Shown: in pieces, positions 8,511 to 17,636 of the stretch
Layout: the number at the start of each line of letters is the position of its first letter
Position numbering within the stretch: position 1 is the stretch's first letter
Assembly (NCBI RefSeq): GCF_017355875.1
Contig: NZ_JAFEWC010000004.1
Location: 300,059 to 364,058, forward strand
DNA: 64,000 nt
Direction: 5' to 3'
Source: Aridibaculum aurantiacum
GTDB lineage: Bacteria; Bacteroidota; Bacteroidia; Chitinophagales; Chitinophagaceae
Notes under the pieces: generated by a model
What the model was told of the DNA's origin: nothing
What the model saw: only the letters and a program-made list of their open reading frames with translations
The model's database searches: none
Position numbers and translations under genes: made by a program

Positions 8511-9914
8511 ATGAAATTGATTGGCATAATGGCCTTGTTTTGCATGGTCTCTTGCACGCAAAAGATTGCTTCGTCAGGTGCAGCTACAGCAAATAGACCT
8601 ATCGCTTTTCCTGGTGCTGAGGGTTTTGGAAAATATACAACTGGTGGCAGGGGTGGTAAAGTAGTAATAGTAAATAACCTGAACGACAACGGCGAGGGAA
8701 GCCTGCGGCAGGCACTAAAAAGTAGCCAACCAAAGATCATCGTATTCGAAGTTTCAGGAACCATTCATCTTCTTTCTCCTTTAGAGATTTCCGCTAATAC
8801 CACTATTGCAGGTCATTCTGCACCTGGTGATGGAATATGCCTGGCCGATCACCCCGTGGTTTTGGATGGTGACAATATTATCGTCCGCTATATGCGCTTC
8901 AGGATGGGCGACCGTTACCAGGACAATGGTATGGTGCACGGCAGTGGCGATGATGATGCCTTCAGCGGTCAAAGGCGGAAGCATATCATTGTTGATCATT
9001 GCTCAATGAGCTGGAGTACTGATGAAGTCTGCACCGTGTACAATGGTGATAGCACCACGCTTCAATGGAACATCATTTCTGAGCCCCTCGATTATTCTTA
9101 TCATTTTGAAACAGGTGATAAAGATTGGGAGCACCATGGGTTTGGTGGTATCTGGGGTGGAAGGCATTTGTCCGGGCATCACAATCTTTTCGCCCATTGC
9201 AACAATCGGACGCCACGTTTCAATGGTATTCGCCACCTGCCCGAGGAGTTCGTTGATTTCAGGAACAACGTGATATACAACTGGGGTAGCAACAATGTGT
9301 ACGCTGGCGAAGGAGGCACCTACAATATTGTAAATAACTACTACAAACATGGCCCTTCTACCAATGAGCGCGTTCGCTTCCGGGTTTTAACCCCTTACAA
9401 GACCGCCACTATTCCTTATGGAAATTTCCATTTATCTGGCAATTATGTAGATGGTTCTGAAGAAGTAAGTGAAGACAACTGGAAAGGCGTGGTGATGAAT
9501 GATGGTGGTCCGCAGGATGCAATCCAGGCAAAAGTGCCAACTCCTTTTTCCTCAGTATTTATAAATACAGAAAAAGCCACATTAGCCTACGAGCATGTGC
9601 TAAATTCTGCTGGCGCTAGTTTTAGACGAGACACGCTTGATGAGCGTATCGTAAAAGATGTTCGCAACCGTACAGGCAAAATTATCGATGTGCAGGGTGG
9701 ACTTCCGCATGGCACACCTTACGAGAAGTCGAAGCATGCCTGGCCAACGCTAAGGCAGTTAGCTGCACCTGCCGATACAGACCGTGATGGAATGCCTGAC
9801 ACATGGGAAAAACAGCAAGGACTTAATCCTGCTGATCCATCAGATGCATCTTCCTATAAATTATCTTCAGCATATACTAATATAGAAGTATACCTAAACA
9901 GCTTAATAAAATAA
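8511..9914 (+). CDS. pectate lyase, polysaccharide lyase family 1, lipoprotein
   Basis: It cleaves polygalacturonate by beta-elimination, needing calcium. Residues 1-15 form a lipoprotein signal (MKLIGIMALFCMVSC), so it should be anchored to a membrane, probably the outer one. The right-handed beta-helix of PL1 follows: FPGAEGFGKYTTGGRGG, LNDNGEGSLRQAL, SGTIHL, TIAGHSAPGDGICL, and the core VDHCSMSWSTDE then HHNLFAHCNNRTPRF (the Arg here fits the catalytic region). Near the C-terminus, DTDRDGMPDTWE is a calcium-binding thrombospondin-3/dockerin-like loop. It has a paralogue in this window at 31650 that carries a T9SS sorting domain. The Gfo/Idh/MocA gene begins 6 bases downstream. Confidence 0.93.
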   Translation: MKLIGIMALFCMVSCTQKIASSGAATANRPIAFPGAEGFGKYTTGGRGGKVVIVNNLNDNGEGSLRQALKSSQPKIIVFEVSGTIHLLSPLEISANTTIAGHSAPGDGICLADHPVVLDGDNIIVRYMRFRMGDRYQDNGMVHGSGDDDAFSGQRRKHIIVDHCSMSWSTDEVCTVYNGDSTTLQWNIISEPLDYSYHFETGDKDWEHHGFGGIWGGRHLSGHHNLFAHCNNRTPRFNGIRHLPEEFVDFRNNVIYNWGSNNVYAGEGGTYNIVNNYYKHGPSTNERVRFRVLTPYKTATIPYGNFHLSGNYVDGSEEVSEDNWKGVVMNDGGPQDAIQAKVPTPFSSVFINTEKATLAYEHVLNSAGASFRRDTLDERIVKDVRNRTGKIIDVQGGLPHGTPYEKSKHAWPTLRQLAAPADTDRDGMPDTWEKQQGLNPADPSDASSYKLSSAYTNIEVYLNSLIK

Positions 9915-9920
9915 AAACCT

Positions 9921-11324
9921 ATGGATAGAAGCACCTTCATCAAAAATAGCACGCTGGCATCTGCAGGAATACTCCTTGCAAAGTCGCCCCTGACAGCTTT
10001 CGCCAACAAGCCTGCTGCAAAAAAGAGAATAGTTATGGTTGGTACCGGTCACCGTGGTATCGGGTTTTGGGGCAAACCGGTAGTAGACAATTATGGTGAT
10101 GTAGTAGAATTTGTAGGCCTTTGCGACAATAACCCAGGCAGACTAGCTTTTGCTAAAGATAGAATGGGCGTTACTTGTCCAACCTTCACAGATTTTACTA
10201 CCATGATGCGTACGGTGAAGCCAGAGGTGGTAATTGTAACCACAGTTGACTCCACCCACGATGAATTCATCATCAAGGCAATGGAAATGGGTGCCGATGT
10301 TATTACCGAAAAACCCATGACAACCGATGAGAAAAAATGCAAGGCCATTTTAGCTGCGGAAAAAAGAACAGGTAAAAAGGTAATGGTTGCTTTTAATTAC
10401 AGGCATGGTCCGCACATGATGAAGATCAAGGAACTCTTGGCTGCCAACCGCATAGGTAATGTTACCTCTGTAGATTTCAACTGGATGCTGAATGTATACC
10501 ATGGTGCAGATTACTTCCGTCGGTGGCATGGACTAATGCGTAAGAGCGGCTCGCTTTGGGTTCACAAATCAACCCACCACTTCGACTTAGTAAACTGGTG
10601 GCTAAATAGCGAACCTGTAGAGGTAACGGCTTATGGTGAATTAGAACATTATGGCAAGAACAATCCTTTCAGGGGTGTGCGCTGCCAGGGCTGCGGTCAT
10701 AAAGACTACTGTAAGTTCTACCGCGATATCACCAAAGAAGATTGGCTGAACAATCTTTATGTAAAGAATGAACATCATGACGGCTACTTCCGCGACCAGT
10801 GTGTGTGGCGTAAAGAAATAGACATTTACGATAAAATGAGTGCCCAGATAAAGTATGCGAATGGCGTTACAGTGAACTATAGCCTTACTACCTACTCTCC
10901 GTACGAAGGTTGGCGCATAGCTTTCAACGGCTTTAATGGCCGCATGGAAACCTGGCAGGACATACCGTACCAGGATGATAACGCGCTGAACCAGGAACAA
11001 AGGCATGCAGTAGAGATGTCGCAGGATAAGGAAGCTATACCTGGCAAGTTCAGGGAGATCATGGTGATGGATAACTTCAACAAAGAGCACGAGATAATAA
11101 AAGTGCCGCAATACGCAGGCGGCCATGGTGGTGGTGATAAGCGGATGCACAACCGTATTTTCCGCGACCCGTCAGACAACCCGTACAACATTCTAGCTGG
11201 AACAAGAGATGGCGCAATGTCCATTTTGATAGGAATAGCTGCAAACAAAAGTATTCAGTTAAAGCGTCCGGTAAAGATCAGCGAACTGACTGACCTGAAG
11301 CCGATGGCGAAGCGGCATGCTTAA
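9921..11324 (+). CDS. exported Gfo/Idh/MocA family oxidoreductase (possibly GH109-like)
   Basis: It is an NAD(P)-dependent sugar oxidoreductase, or a glycosidase of the GH109 type that uses bound NAD. Residues 1-32 look like an export signal (MDRSTFIKNSTLASAGILLA); this resembles a Tat signal but has only one Arg. The Rossmann fold starts with VMVGTGHRGIG (about residues 38-48) and the family EKPMT motif is present near residue 135. A Cys cluster, CQGCGHKDYC, near residue 255 could bind metal and is not part of the minimal family fold. It follows the pectate lyase by 6 bases, which points to a role in handling sugars from pectin or its side chains. Its substrate is unknown. Confidence 0.87.
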   Translation: MDRSTFIKNSTLASAGILLAKSPLTAFANKPAAKKRIVMVGTGHRGIGFWGKPVVDNYGDVVEFVGLCDNNPGRLAFAKDRMGVTCPTFTDFTTMMRTVKPEVVIVTTVDSTHDEFIIKAMEMGADVITEKPMTTDEKKCKAILAAEKRTGKKVMVAFNYRHGPHMMKIKELLAANRIGNVTSVDFNWMLNVYHGADYFRRWHGLMRKSGSLWVHKSTHHFDLVNWWLNSEPVEVTAYGELEHYGKNNPFRGVRCQGCGHKDYCKFYRDITKEDWLNNLYVKNEHHDGYFRDQCVWRKEIDIYDKMSAQIKYANGVTVNYSLTTYSPYEGWRIAFNGFNGRMETWQDIPYQDDNALNQEQRHAVEMSQDKEAIPGKFREIMVMDNFNKEHEIIKVPQYAGGHGGGDKRMHNRIFRDPSDNPYNILAGTRDGAMSILIGIAANKSIQLKRPVKISELTDLKPMAKRHA

Positions 11325-11762
11325 CTGAAGCCAAAGAATAGAACCAAATTTTCTTACCTCAATTATGACTTTAGTTGTAGTTGAGGTTTTTAATTTATTT
11401 GAATATCCGACCTGCACACTCTTGTTTATGATAATGGTCGCGAACAGGAAAGTATCACCAGCAAAAAAACAGTACTAACCACAACAGAAATCTTGCAAGC
11501 TTCTCTTCTAATTAAATGTTGAATTGCCAATAAGTATAATACATGATTTCAAACAGTAAATACTTTGATTGTTATCATGCAGCAGGCTAGGGGCAGCGGG
11601 TATGTTTGCACTTCAATTGCAGCTGGTCCTTTAAGAAGTAGGTTTCGTTGTGGAAATTCTGTAAACGAGAATAATGAACCCCCAATTTTTTTGACCAAGC
11701 TCGTTTGAATATTTTCCAACCAAAGCTGCCAGATTGCTGAACCATTAATGACAGTGCAGGAT
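11325..11762. other. 438-base region without a gene between the Gfo/Idh/MocA gene and purN
   Basis: The genes on both sides converge here. Its first part holds the terminator at 11356-11391. From about 11400 to 11762 I see no ORF, no clear repeat and no hairpin strong enough to name. It may hold decayed sequence or an unrecognised RNA. Confidence 0.5.
11356..11391 (+). terminator. intrinsic terminator after the Gfo/Idh/MocA gene
   Basis: ACCTCAA (11356-11362) pairs with TTGAGGT (11381-11387), followed by further T residues. The interior can extend the pairing weakly. It ends the susCD-linked pectin block. Confidence 0.65.
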
Positions 11763-12344
11763 CTAACTGTTGTTTGCCATTATTTCCATTAGCAGCTTTT
11801 CTATAGTTGCAGGATACACCTCGTGCTCCAGGGCATGTATCTTTTGCGCAAGAGAAGCTTCTGTTTCACCAGCCTCTACAGTGCAGGTTGCTTGCTGTAT
11901 GATATCTCCATTATCGTAATGCCCGTCTACATAATGGATGGTGATGCCACTTTCTTTTTCGCCGGCAGCTATTACGGCTTTATGAACGAGTGCGCCATAC
12001 ATTCCCTTGCCGCCGTACTTCGGCAGTAAGGCAGGGTGTATGTTCACGATCTTATCAGGATAAGCATCTATCAATGTAGCAGGCACCTTCCAAAGAAATC
12101 CTGCCAGGACAATGAAATCAACCTTCGCTTCCTTCAAAACATCCAAATAAGCATCCCCGCTAAAAAACCTTTCTTTTTCTATTAAAAGTGCAGGTATGTT
12201 TTCTTCTTTAGCCACTTCTAAAACTCCTGCCCCAGGCTTATTACATACTACAAGTGCTACATGTATAGTATTATGCTGCTCAAAATGTTGAATGATTTTT
12301 TTAGCATTTGATCCGGCACCGGAAGCAAAAATGGCAATGTTCAT
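11763..12344 (-). CDS. purN: phosphoribosylglycinamide formyltransferase (GAR transformylase)
   Basis: It transfers a formyl group from 10-formyl-tetrahydrofolate to GAR, the third step of purine synthesis, in the cytoplasm. The start is taken at the ATG at 12344 (MNIAIFASGAGSNAKKI), since the family begins with this strand and P-loop-like GSG; an upstream in-frame start at 12383 would add 13 residues unlike the family. The catalytic region VNIHPALLPKYGGKGMYG (Asn and His of the Asn-His-Asp set) and the later HYVDGHYDNGDII (Asp) are present. Its length of 193 residues is normal. It stands alone, convergent with the pectin block and divergent from the respiratory operon. Confidence 0.95.
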   Translation of the reverse strand: MNIAIFASGAGSNAKKIIQHFEQHNTIHVALVVCNKPGAGVLEVAKEENIPALLIEKERFFSGDAYLDVLKEAKVDFIVLAGFLWKVPATLIDAYPDKIVNIHPALLPKYGGKGMYGALVHKAVIAAGEKESGITIHYVDGHYDNGDIIQQATCTVEAGETEASLAQKIHALEHEVYPATIEKLLMEIMANNS

Positions 12345-12772
12345 AGAGCTTCCAGTTTTATGTTGTAAAGGGGATGAATTCAAAGCAGGTAATTTTTATT
12401 TACTTACTAAAGCTTTAAATGCGTTGTCTTATTTAATCATACAATTTAATGAACGAGATCTTTCTGTACATAAACAATATGTAATAAGAATTATTTATTT
12501 GAACAACGCAATCAAGCTCAAAGCAATTTAAAAGGGTGTAAAAATGGGTTTAAAGTCCTTGTCATAAACAGCCTTATAATCAATAGGATTAGGTTGCTTT
12601 TTTGCGTTACAAAACAATGACAATTTATTTTCATTTAGCATCAAAATCCTCCGAAACCCTTGCTACACAAGGGAAAATTTTTTTTCACCATGTTGATATA
12701 TTGTCAATATCGTGACCTATTTTTGCAGCCGTTTACGGAGATTTTTCCACATCAAAGCACTACTTTTTGTGT
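12345..12772. promoter_or_regulatory. divergent intergenic region between purN and the act operon (428 bases), with the act promoter
   Basis: AT-rich, with no credible ORF. TATTTTTG at 12718-12725 fits the Bacteroidota -7 element TAnnTTTG and would start transcription about 40 bases before the actA ATG at 12773. A TTG at 12701-12703 is somewhat too close for a good -33 box, so only the -7 element is proposed. The purN promoter must also lie here, but I could not place it. Confidence 0.45.
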
Positions 12773-14032
12773 ATGACCAAGCACCGACGCATTGCCAAAA
12801 CAATAGTATCAAGTGTAACATTCGCTTTATTCTTTTTATTTACCACCAATATATATGCGCAGCCTAACGGACAAGCCTTGTTCTCGAGCAATTGTGCTTC
12901 CTGTCACGCTGTTCATAAAGATCTGACCGGTCCTAAACTGGCAGGTGTAGAAGAAAGATGGGGCAACCAGGAAAACTTGTATAAGTGGATCAAGAACAGT
13001 TCGGCTTACCTGAAGACTGGTGATCAATATGCGGTTAGTCTTTGGGAGAAGTGGAACAGGACAAACATGCCTGCTTTCAACCTGAGCGATGAAGAAATAG
13101 GTGCTATCCTTACTTACATCAATTCAGTTCCTGACCCGGCACTTGCACAACCAGTGCCCGGTGTTACTGGTGCACAAGGTGGCGGCGAAGGAGATAATAC
13201 GTTGTTGTATGGTATCCTTACACTTGTTCTTGCTATCGTTGTTTTGATCTTGTTGCAGGTTAACTCAAGTCTTAGAAAACTATCTGCTGAAAAACAAGGA
13301 GAGCCTGTACTGGAGCCAGTTCCCTTCTGGCGCAACAAAGTTTACATTGCTACTTTCACTATCATTTTATTCTGCATAGGTGGTTACCTTACTGTAACCG
13401 GTGCTATTGGTTTAGGTCGTTCTCAAAATTACCAGCCTGAGCAACCAATCTACTACTCACACAAGGTACACGCAGGTACCAACCAGATCAGCTGTTTGTA
13501 CTGCCATGGTGGTGCACAGGAAGGTAAGCATGCAAATATCCCTTCACTAAACATTTGTATGAACTGTCACATGGCAGTGAACGAATACACTGGCACAGAT
13601 AAACTCTACAAAGAAGACGGTACAGAAGTTAACGGTACTGCAGAAATACAGAAGCTTTATAAAATGGCTGGATATGAGCCAGGCAAACCTTGGGATCCAT
13701 CAAAAGGAAAACCAATTGAGTGGGTAAAAATTCACAACCTGCCTGACCACGTTTATTTCAACCACGCACAACACGTAACAGCTGGTAAAGTAGCATGTCA
13801 AACTTGTCACGGAGAGATCCAGAATATGGACGAGGTAAAACAGTTTGCTGACCTAAGCATGGGCTGGTGCGTTAACTGTCACAGGGAAACAAAAGTTCAG
13901 TTCCAGGATAATGGTTTCTACAGCATCTATCAGAAATTCCATGATGATCTGAAGAATGGAAAGATTGATAGCGCAAGAGGTATCACTGTTGAAAAGATAG
14001 GTGGAACCGAGTGTCAAAAATGTCACTACTAA
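12773..14032 (+). CDS. actA: alternative complex III subunit ActA, multiheme cytochrome c
   Basis: ActA is the multiheme electron-output subunit of quinol:cytochrome c oxidoreductase (ACIII) on the periplasmic face. I start it at the ATG at 12773 (MTKHRRIAKTIV...NIYAQ signal peptide); a TTG at 12767 gives only two more residues. An N-terminal cytochrome c domain has CASCH at residues 41-45. It is followed by one membrane helix (YGILTLVLAIVVLILLQV), another helix near residue 195, and a cytochrome c3-like part with five CXXCH sites (CLYCH, CMNCH, CQTCH, CVNCH, CQKCH). That makes six heme c sites in all. It is the first gene of the operon. Confidence 0.93.
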   Translation: MTKHRRIAKTIVSSVTFALFFLFTTNIYAQPNGQALFSSNCASCHAVHKDLTGPKLAGVEERWGNQENLYKWIKNSSAYLKTGDQYAVSLWEKWNRTNMPAFNLSDEEIGAILTYINSVPDPALAQPVPGVTGAQGGGEGDNTLLYGILTLVLAIVVLILLQVNSSLRKLSAEKQGEPVLEPVPFWRNKVYIATFTIILFCIGGYLTVTGAIGLGRSQNYQPEQPIYYSHKVHAGTNQISCLYCHGGAQEGKHANIPSLNICMNCHMAVNEYTGTDKLYKEDGTEVNGTAEIQKLYKMAGYEPGKPWDPSKGKPIEWVKIHNLPDHVYFNHAQHVTAGKVACQTCHGEIQNMDEVKQFADLSMGWCVNCHRETKVQFQDNGFYSIYQKFHDDLKNGKIDSARGITVEKIGGTECQKCHY

Positions 14033-14120
14033 TCATCATTCTAACTCACTATTCAAGCATTATAAATAATAGAAAGCGGGTACTGGCAATAGTCAACTAC
14101 CAACTATCAACTGAAATAAT

Positions 14121-17100
14121 ATGGAGCAAAAAAAGTACTGGCAAAGTTTTGGAGAGCTGAACCAATCTAACGCTAATCAATCCGCTGGTGAAGACGAGTT
14201 CCAGGAAGATCTGCCACTAGAGGTAGACGACAAAGGTTTATTAGACGCAAAAACTCCGCGCAGAGATTTTCTTAAATTCATGGGTTTTAGTACTGCTGCT
14301 GCTGCTGTAGCTGCCAGTTGCGAAATGCCAGTGAAAAAGGCAATTCCTTTTGTAAACAAACCGCAGGAAATAACACCAGGTGTAGCAAACTATTATGCTA
14401 CTACTTACGTGCAGGATAATGAGGTGGTAAGTGCGATAGCCAAAGTGAGAGATGGCCGCCCGATCAAAATAGAGGGTAACGAACTTTCAACTATATACCA
14501 AGGTGGTACATCTGCAAGAATGCAGGCATCTGTACTTGACCTTTATGATACAAGCAGGCTTACTGTACCTAAAGCAAATAACAAAGAAGTAAGCACATTT
14601 GATGCTTTTGATAAAATGGTAATGGCTGAGCTTGATCAACTTGGTGGAAGACCAGTTGTAGTGCTTACTAACACCATCACTTCTCCTACTACACGCGATG
14701 CTATCACCCAGTTCTTAGGAAGATACCCTGGCCGTCATGTACAGTACGATGCTATCAGCTACAGCGGCATGCTGCAGGCTAACGAAGCATCTTACGGCAG
14801 AAGAACTATTCCTTCTTACAATTTTGCAGCAGCAAGAGTAATTGTAAGCTTGAATGCTGACTTCCTGGGTACATGGTTGAGCCCGGTTGAATTCAACAAG
14901 CAATACGCGGAAACAAGAAGATTAAATAATACAGATCTGCAAATGAGCCGTCACATCCAGTTTGAACCTGTGATGACCATGACCGGTGCAAATGCTGATG
15001 AAAGATATAACCACCGCCCATCTGAAACAGGTGCTATAGCACTTGCTTTATATGCAGCAGTTGGTGGAGCTGTTACTGCTCCTGCATTACCTGCCAACCT
15101 GCAGCAAGCAGTGGCTCGTACTGCAAAAGCACTACAAGATGCTCGTGGAGCTGCAGTAGTGGTAGCAGGTAGCAACGATGTAAACATCCAGACCATTGTA
15201 AATGGTATCAACGATGCTATTGGTGCAAATGGTTCAACCATTGACTGGGGTACCACCTACAATACCTACCAGGGTATTGATACAGACATGGTACAACTGG
15301 TGAATGACATGAATTCTGGTGCGATCGGTGCATTGCTTATCTACAATGTAAACCCAGCCTACAACTACTTCGACCAACAGAAGTTTGTAGAGGGTATGAA
15401 GCGTGTGAAGTTTGCTGTTTCTTTCAACCAGAAAATGGATGAGACGAGCCAGCTTTGTAAATATGTTATTCCTGATCATCACTACCTGGAAAGCTGGGGT
15501 GATGTAGAGCCTAAAACAGGTTATTTCTCCCTGCTTCAGCCTACCATTCACCCGCTGTTTAAAACACGCCAGTGGCAAGACAGCCTGTTAAGGTGGAGTG
15601 GAGCAACCACAGACTACCTGGGCGCTTTACGAACATACTGGATCGGCAGGTTGGGAAGCGAAAGCCGTTGGGATAAAGCTATTCAAGATGGTGTTGTTTC
15701 TCCTGCTGCAGCAACCAGCGTAAATTCTACAAGAACTGCTGCTACTAGCAGTGCACCTGATACTTTAAGAAGCACACAAACCCCTACAGGCGGATTGCTT
15801 ACAGCTTTGGCTGCAGGTGGTACAACAGCTCGTGGTGCTAGCTTCAATAGTGGTGGTGTTGCGCAGGCAGCAGCTACTATTACTGCAGCACAATCTTCTG
15901 GTACCGAGGTGGTATTGTATCAAAAAGTAACAATGGGTATTGGCTCACAAGCTAACAACCCTTGGCTACAGGAAACGCCTGATCCAATCACTAAAGCTAC
16001 CTGGGATAACTACGCTATCATTTCGCCAGCAATGGCATTGAACATCTTTGGCATTGACCTGACAAAGAATGGCGATAGCGATGCATACGAAGTACATTCT
16101 GAAAAGCCTGTTCTAAAAATAACAGCTAACGGAAAAACTATAGAGCTTCCAATCATCATTGTTCCTGGAACAAATCAGAACACCGTAGGTATAGCAGTAG
16201 GTTACGGACGTGGTACCAACGCGGTATACGATGGTGAAAATGCAACACGTGATGATAATGCAATGGAAAGAGCACGTGTGAATATCGGTAAAGCAGGTGG
16301 GGGTGTAGGTAAAAACGTATTCCCGCTTGTTACTTTCAACGGAAGAAACCGTGACTACTACATATACAAAGCTGAGGTTGCCAAAGCTGGATACAAAGCT
16401 TCTGTAGCACAAAACCAGGTTTCAAATAGCCACCATGGTCGTACCGAGGTTGTTATTGAAACATCACTTGCAAGTCTTAAGGCTAACCCTGAAATAATCC
16501 TGGGAAGGCGTAAGCACATGCACGAAGACTTTGCTCCTAAAACAGGCAATTTCGAAAAAGAAGCTACACTTTACCCGCTGTTTCCTAAGCCGGGTATTAA
16601 GTGGGGCATGAGCATAGACATGAATACCTGTACAGGTTGCCACGCATGTGTGGTAGCATGTACTGCAGAAAATAATGTGGCTGTGGTAGGTAAGAGCGAA
16701 GTAGCTCGTCACCACGACATGCACTGGCTGCGTATTGACCGCTACTTTAGCGGCGATTTGGATAATCCAAACGTAGTATTCCAGCCGATGCTGTGCCAGC
16801 ACTGTGATAACGCTCCTTGTGAGAACGTTTGCCCGGTAGCTGCTACCAACCACAACAGTGAAGGTATCAACCAAATGATCTATAACCGTTGTATCGGTAC
16901 AAGGTATTGCGGTAACAACTGTCCTTATAAAGTACGTCGTTTCAACTGGGCTGATTATATGGGTGCTGATAGCTTCCCTAACAACCAGCATGGCACCAAC
17001 TCTATGACTGATGCCTCTCGTATGATGAACGATGACCTGACAAGAATGGTACTGAACCCTGATGTAACTGTTCGTAGCCGTGGTGTTATCGAAAAATGTT

Positions 17101-17453
17101 CTTTCTGTGTTCAGCGTTTGCAAGATGGTAAGCTAAAAGCTAAGAAAGAAAGCCGTCCATTGCGTACAGGTGCTGAAGGATACGATGTGAAGACTGCTTG
17201 TCAGCAAGCTTGTCCTGCAGATGCGATCATATTTGGTAATGTGAACGATGAACAGAGTGATGTATTCCAACACAGGGCTAACAACCAGAACCGTCTGTTC
17301 TATGTGCTGGAAATGATACACACGCTGCCTAACGTAAGCTACCTGGCTAAAGTGAGAAATGTAGATGCACTGATGCCTGTAGGTAAAAAAGAACAAGCTA
17401 CTGTAGGTGGAGAAGCAGAACAGGATAACACAACTCGTGACCAAAAGCACTAG
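14121..17453 (+). CDS. actB: alternative complex III subunit ActB, molybdopterin-like and iron-sulfur protein
   Basis: ActB is the large periplasmic subunit of ACIII. Its N-terminus has a twin-arginine motif (R47-R48, PRRDFLKFMG) followed by an Ala-rich stretch and AASC (Cys67), so it is probably Tat-exported and lipidated. Residues about 70-800 resemble molybdopterin oxidoreductases, though known ActB has no molybdenum cofactor. An Ala/Thr/Ser-rich insertion lies near residues 530-590. The last 280 residues are ferredoxin-like with four Cys clusters (CTGCHACVVAC, CQHCDNAPCENVCPV, CIGTRYCGNNCPY, CSFCV...CQQACPADA), enough for four clusters of the [4Fe-4S]/[3Fe-4S] kind. At 1110 residues it is full length. 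Confidence 0.95.
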   Translation: MEQKKYWQSFGELNQSNANQSAGEDEFQEDLPLEVDDKGLLDAKTPRRDFLKFMGFSTAAAAVAASCEMPVKKAIPFVNKPQEITPGVANYYATTYVQDNEVVSAIAKVRDGRPIKIEGNELSTIYQGGTSARMQASVLDLYDTSRLTVPKANNKEVSTFDAFDKMVMAELDQLGGRPVVVLTNTITSPTTRDAITQFLGRYPGRHVQYDAISYSGMLQANEASYGRRTIPSYNFAAARVIVSLNADFLGTWLSPVEFNKQYAETRRLNNTDLQMSRHIQFEPVMTMTGANADERYNHRPSETGAIALALYAAVGGAVTAPALPANLQQAVARTAKALQDARGAAVVVAGSNDVNIQTIVNGINDAIGANGSTIDWGTTYNTYQGIDTDMVQLVNDMNSGAIGALLIYNVNPAYNYFDQQKFVEGMKRVKFAVSFNQKMDETSQLCKYVIPDHHYLESWGDVEPKTGYFSLLQPTIHPLFKTRQWQDSLLRWSGATTDYLGALRTYWIGRLGSESRWDKAIQDGVVSPAAATSVNSTRTAATSSAPDTLRSTQTPTGGLLTALAAGGTTARGASFNSGGVAQAAATITAAQSSGTEVVLYQKVTMGIGSQANNPWLQETPDPITKATWDNYAIISPAMALNIFGIDLTKNGDSDAYEVHSEKPVLKITANGKTIELPIIIVPGTNQNTVGIAVGYGRGTNAVYDGENATRDDNAMERARVNIGKAGGGVGKNVFPLVTFNGRNRDYYIYKAEVAKAGYKASVAQNQVSNSHHGRTEVVIETSLASLKANPEIILGRRKHMHEDFAPKTGNFEKEATLYPLFPKPGIKWGMSIDMNTCTGCHACVVACTAENNVAVVGKSEVARHHDMHWLRIDRYFSGDLDNPNVVFQPMLCQHCDNAPCENVCPVAATNHNSEGINQMIYNRCIGTRYCGNNCPYKVRRFNWADYMGADSFPNNQHGTNSMTDASRMMNDDLTRMVLNPDVTVRSRGVIEKCSFCVQRLQDGKLKAKKESRPLRTGAEGYDVKTACQQACPADAIIFGNVNDEQSDVFQHRANNQNRLFYVLEMIHTLPNVSYLAKVRNVDALMPVGKKEQATVGGEAEQDNTTRDQKH

Positions 17454-17636
17454 TAAGTAGCAGAAAAGGCAAGGGGAGTAGAGTAGTGAGAAGGCAGCTG
17501 AAGTGAGTGACACAACGATGTTGAATAGAGATATAAAGTTCATTACATAAAATATTTATAGAAGTAAGCATTTAGCAGGAAAGGGAGAATTGGAAAACCA
17601 GCCACTAATGTTTACGACTTAATTAAGCCAAACCAG

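Noticed and set aside
10641..11150. 169-residue minus-strand frame inside the Gfo/Idh/MocA gene
   Set aside because: His/Val/Ile-rich without motif; opposite strand shadow.
16464..17123. 219-residue minus-strand frame inside actB
   Set aside because: Low-complexity Thr/Val/Ile-rich translation opposite a well-supported iron-sulfur domain; a shadow of actB.
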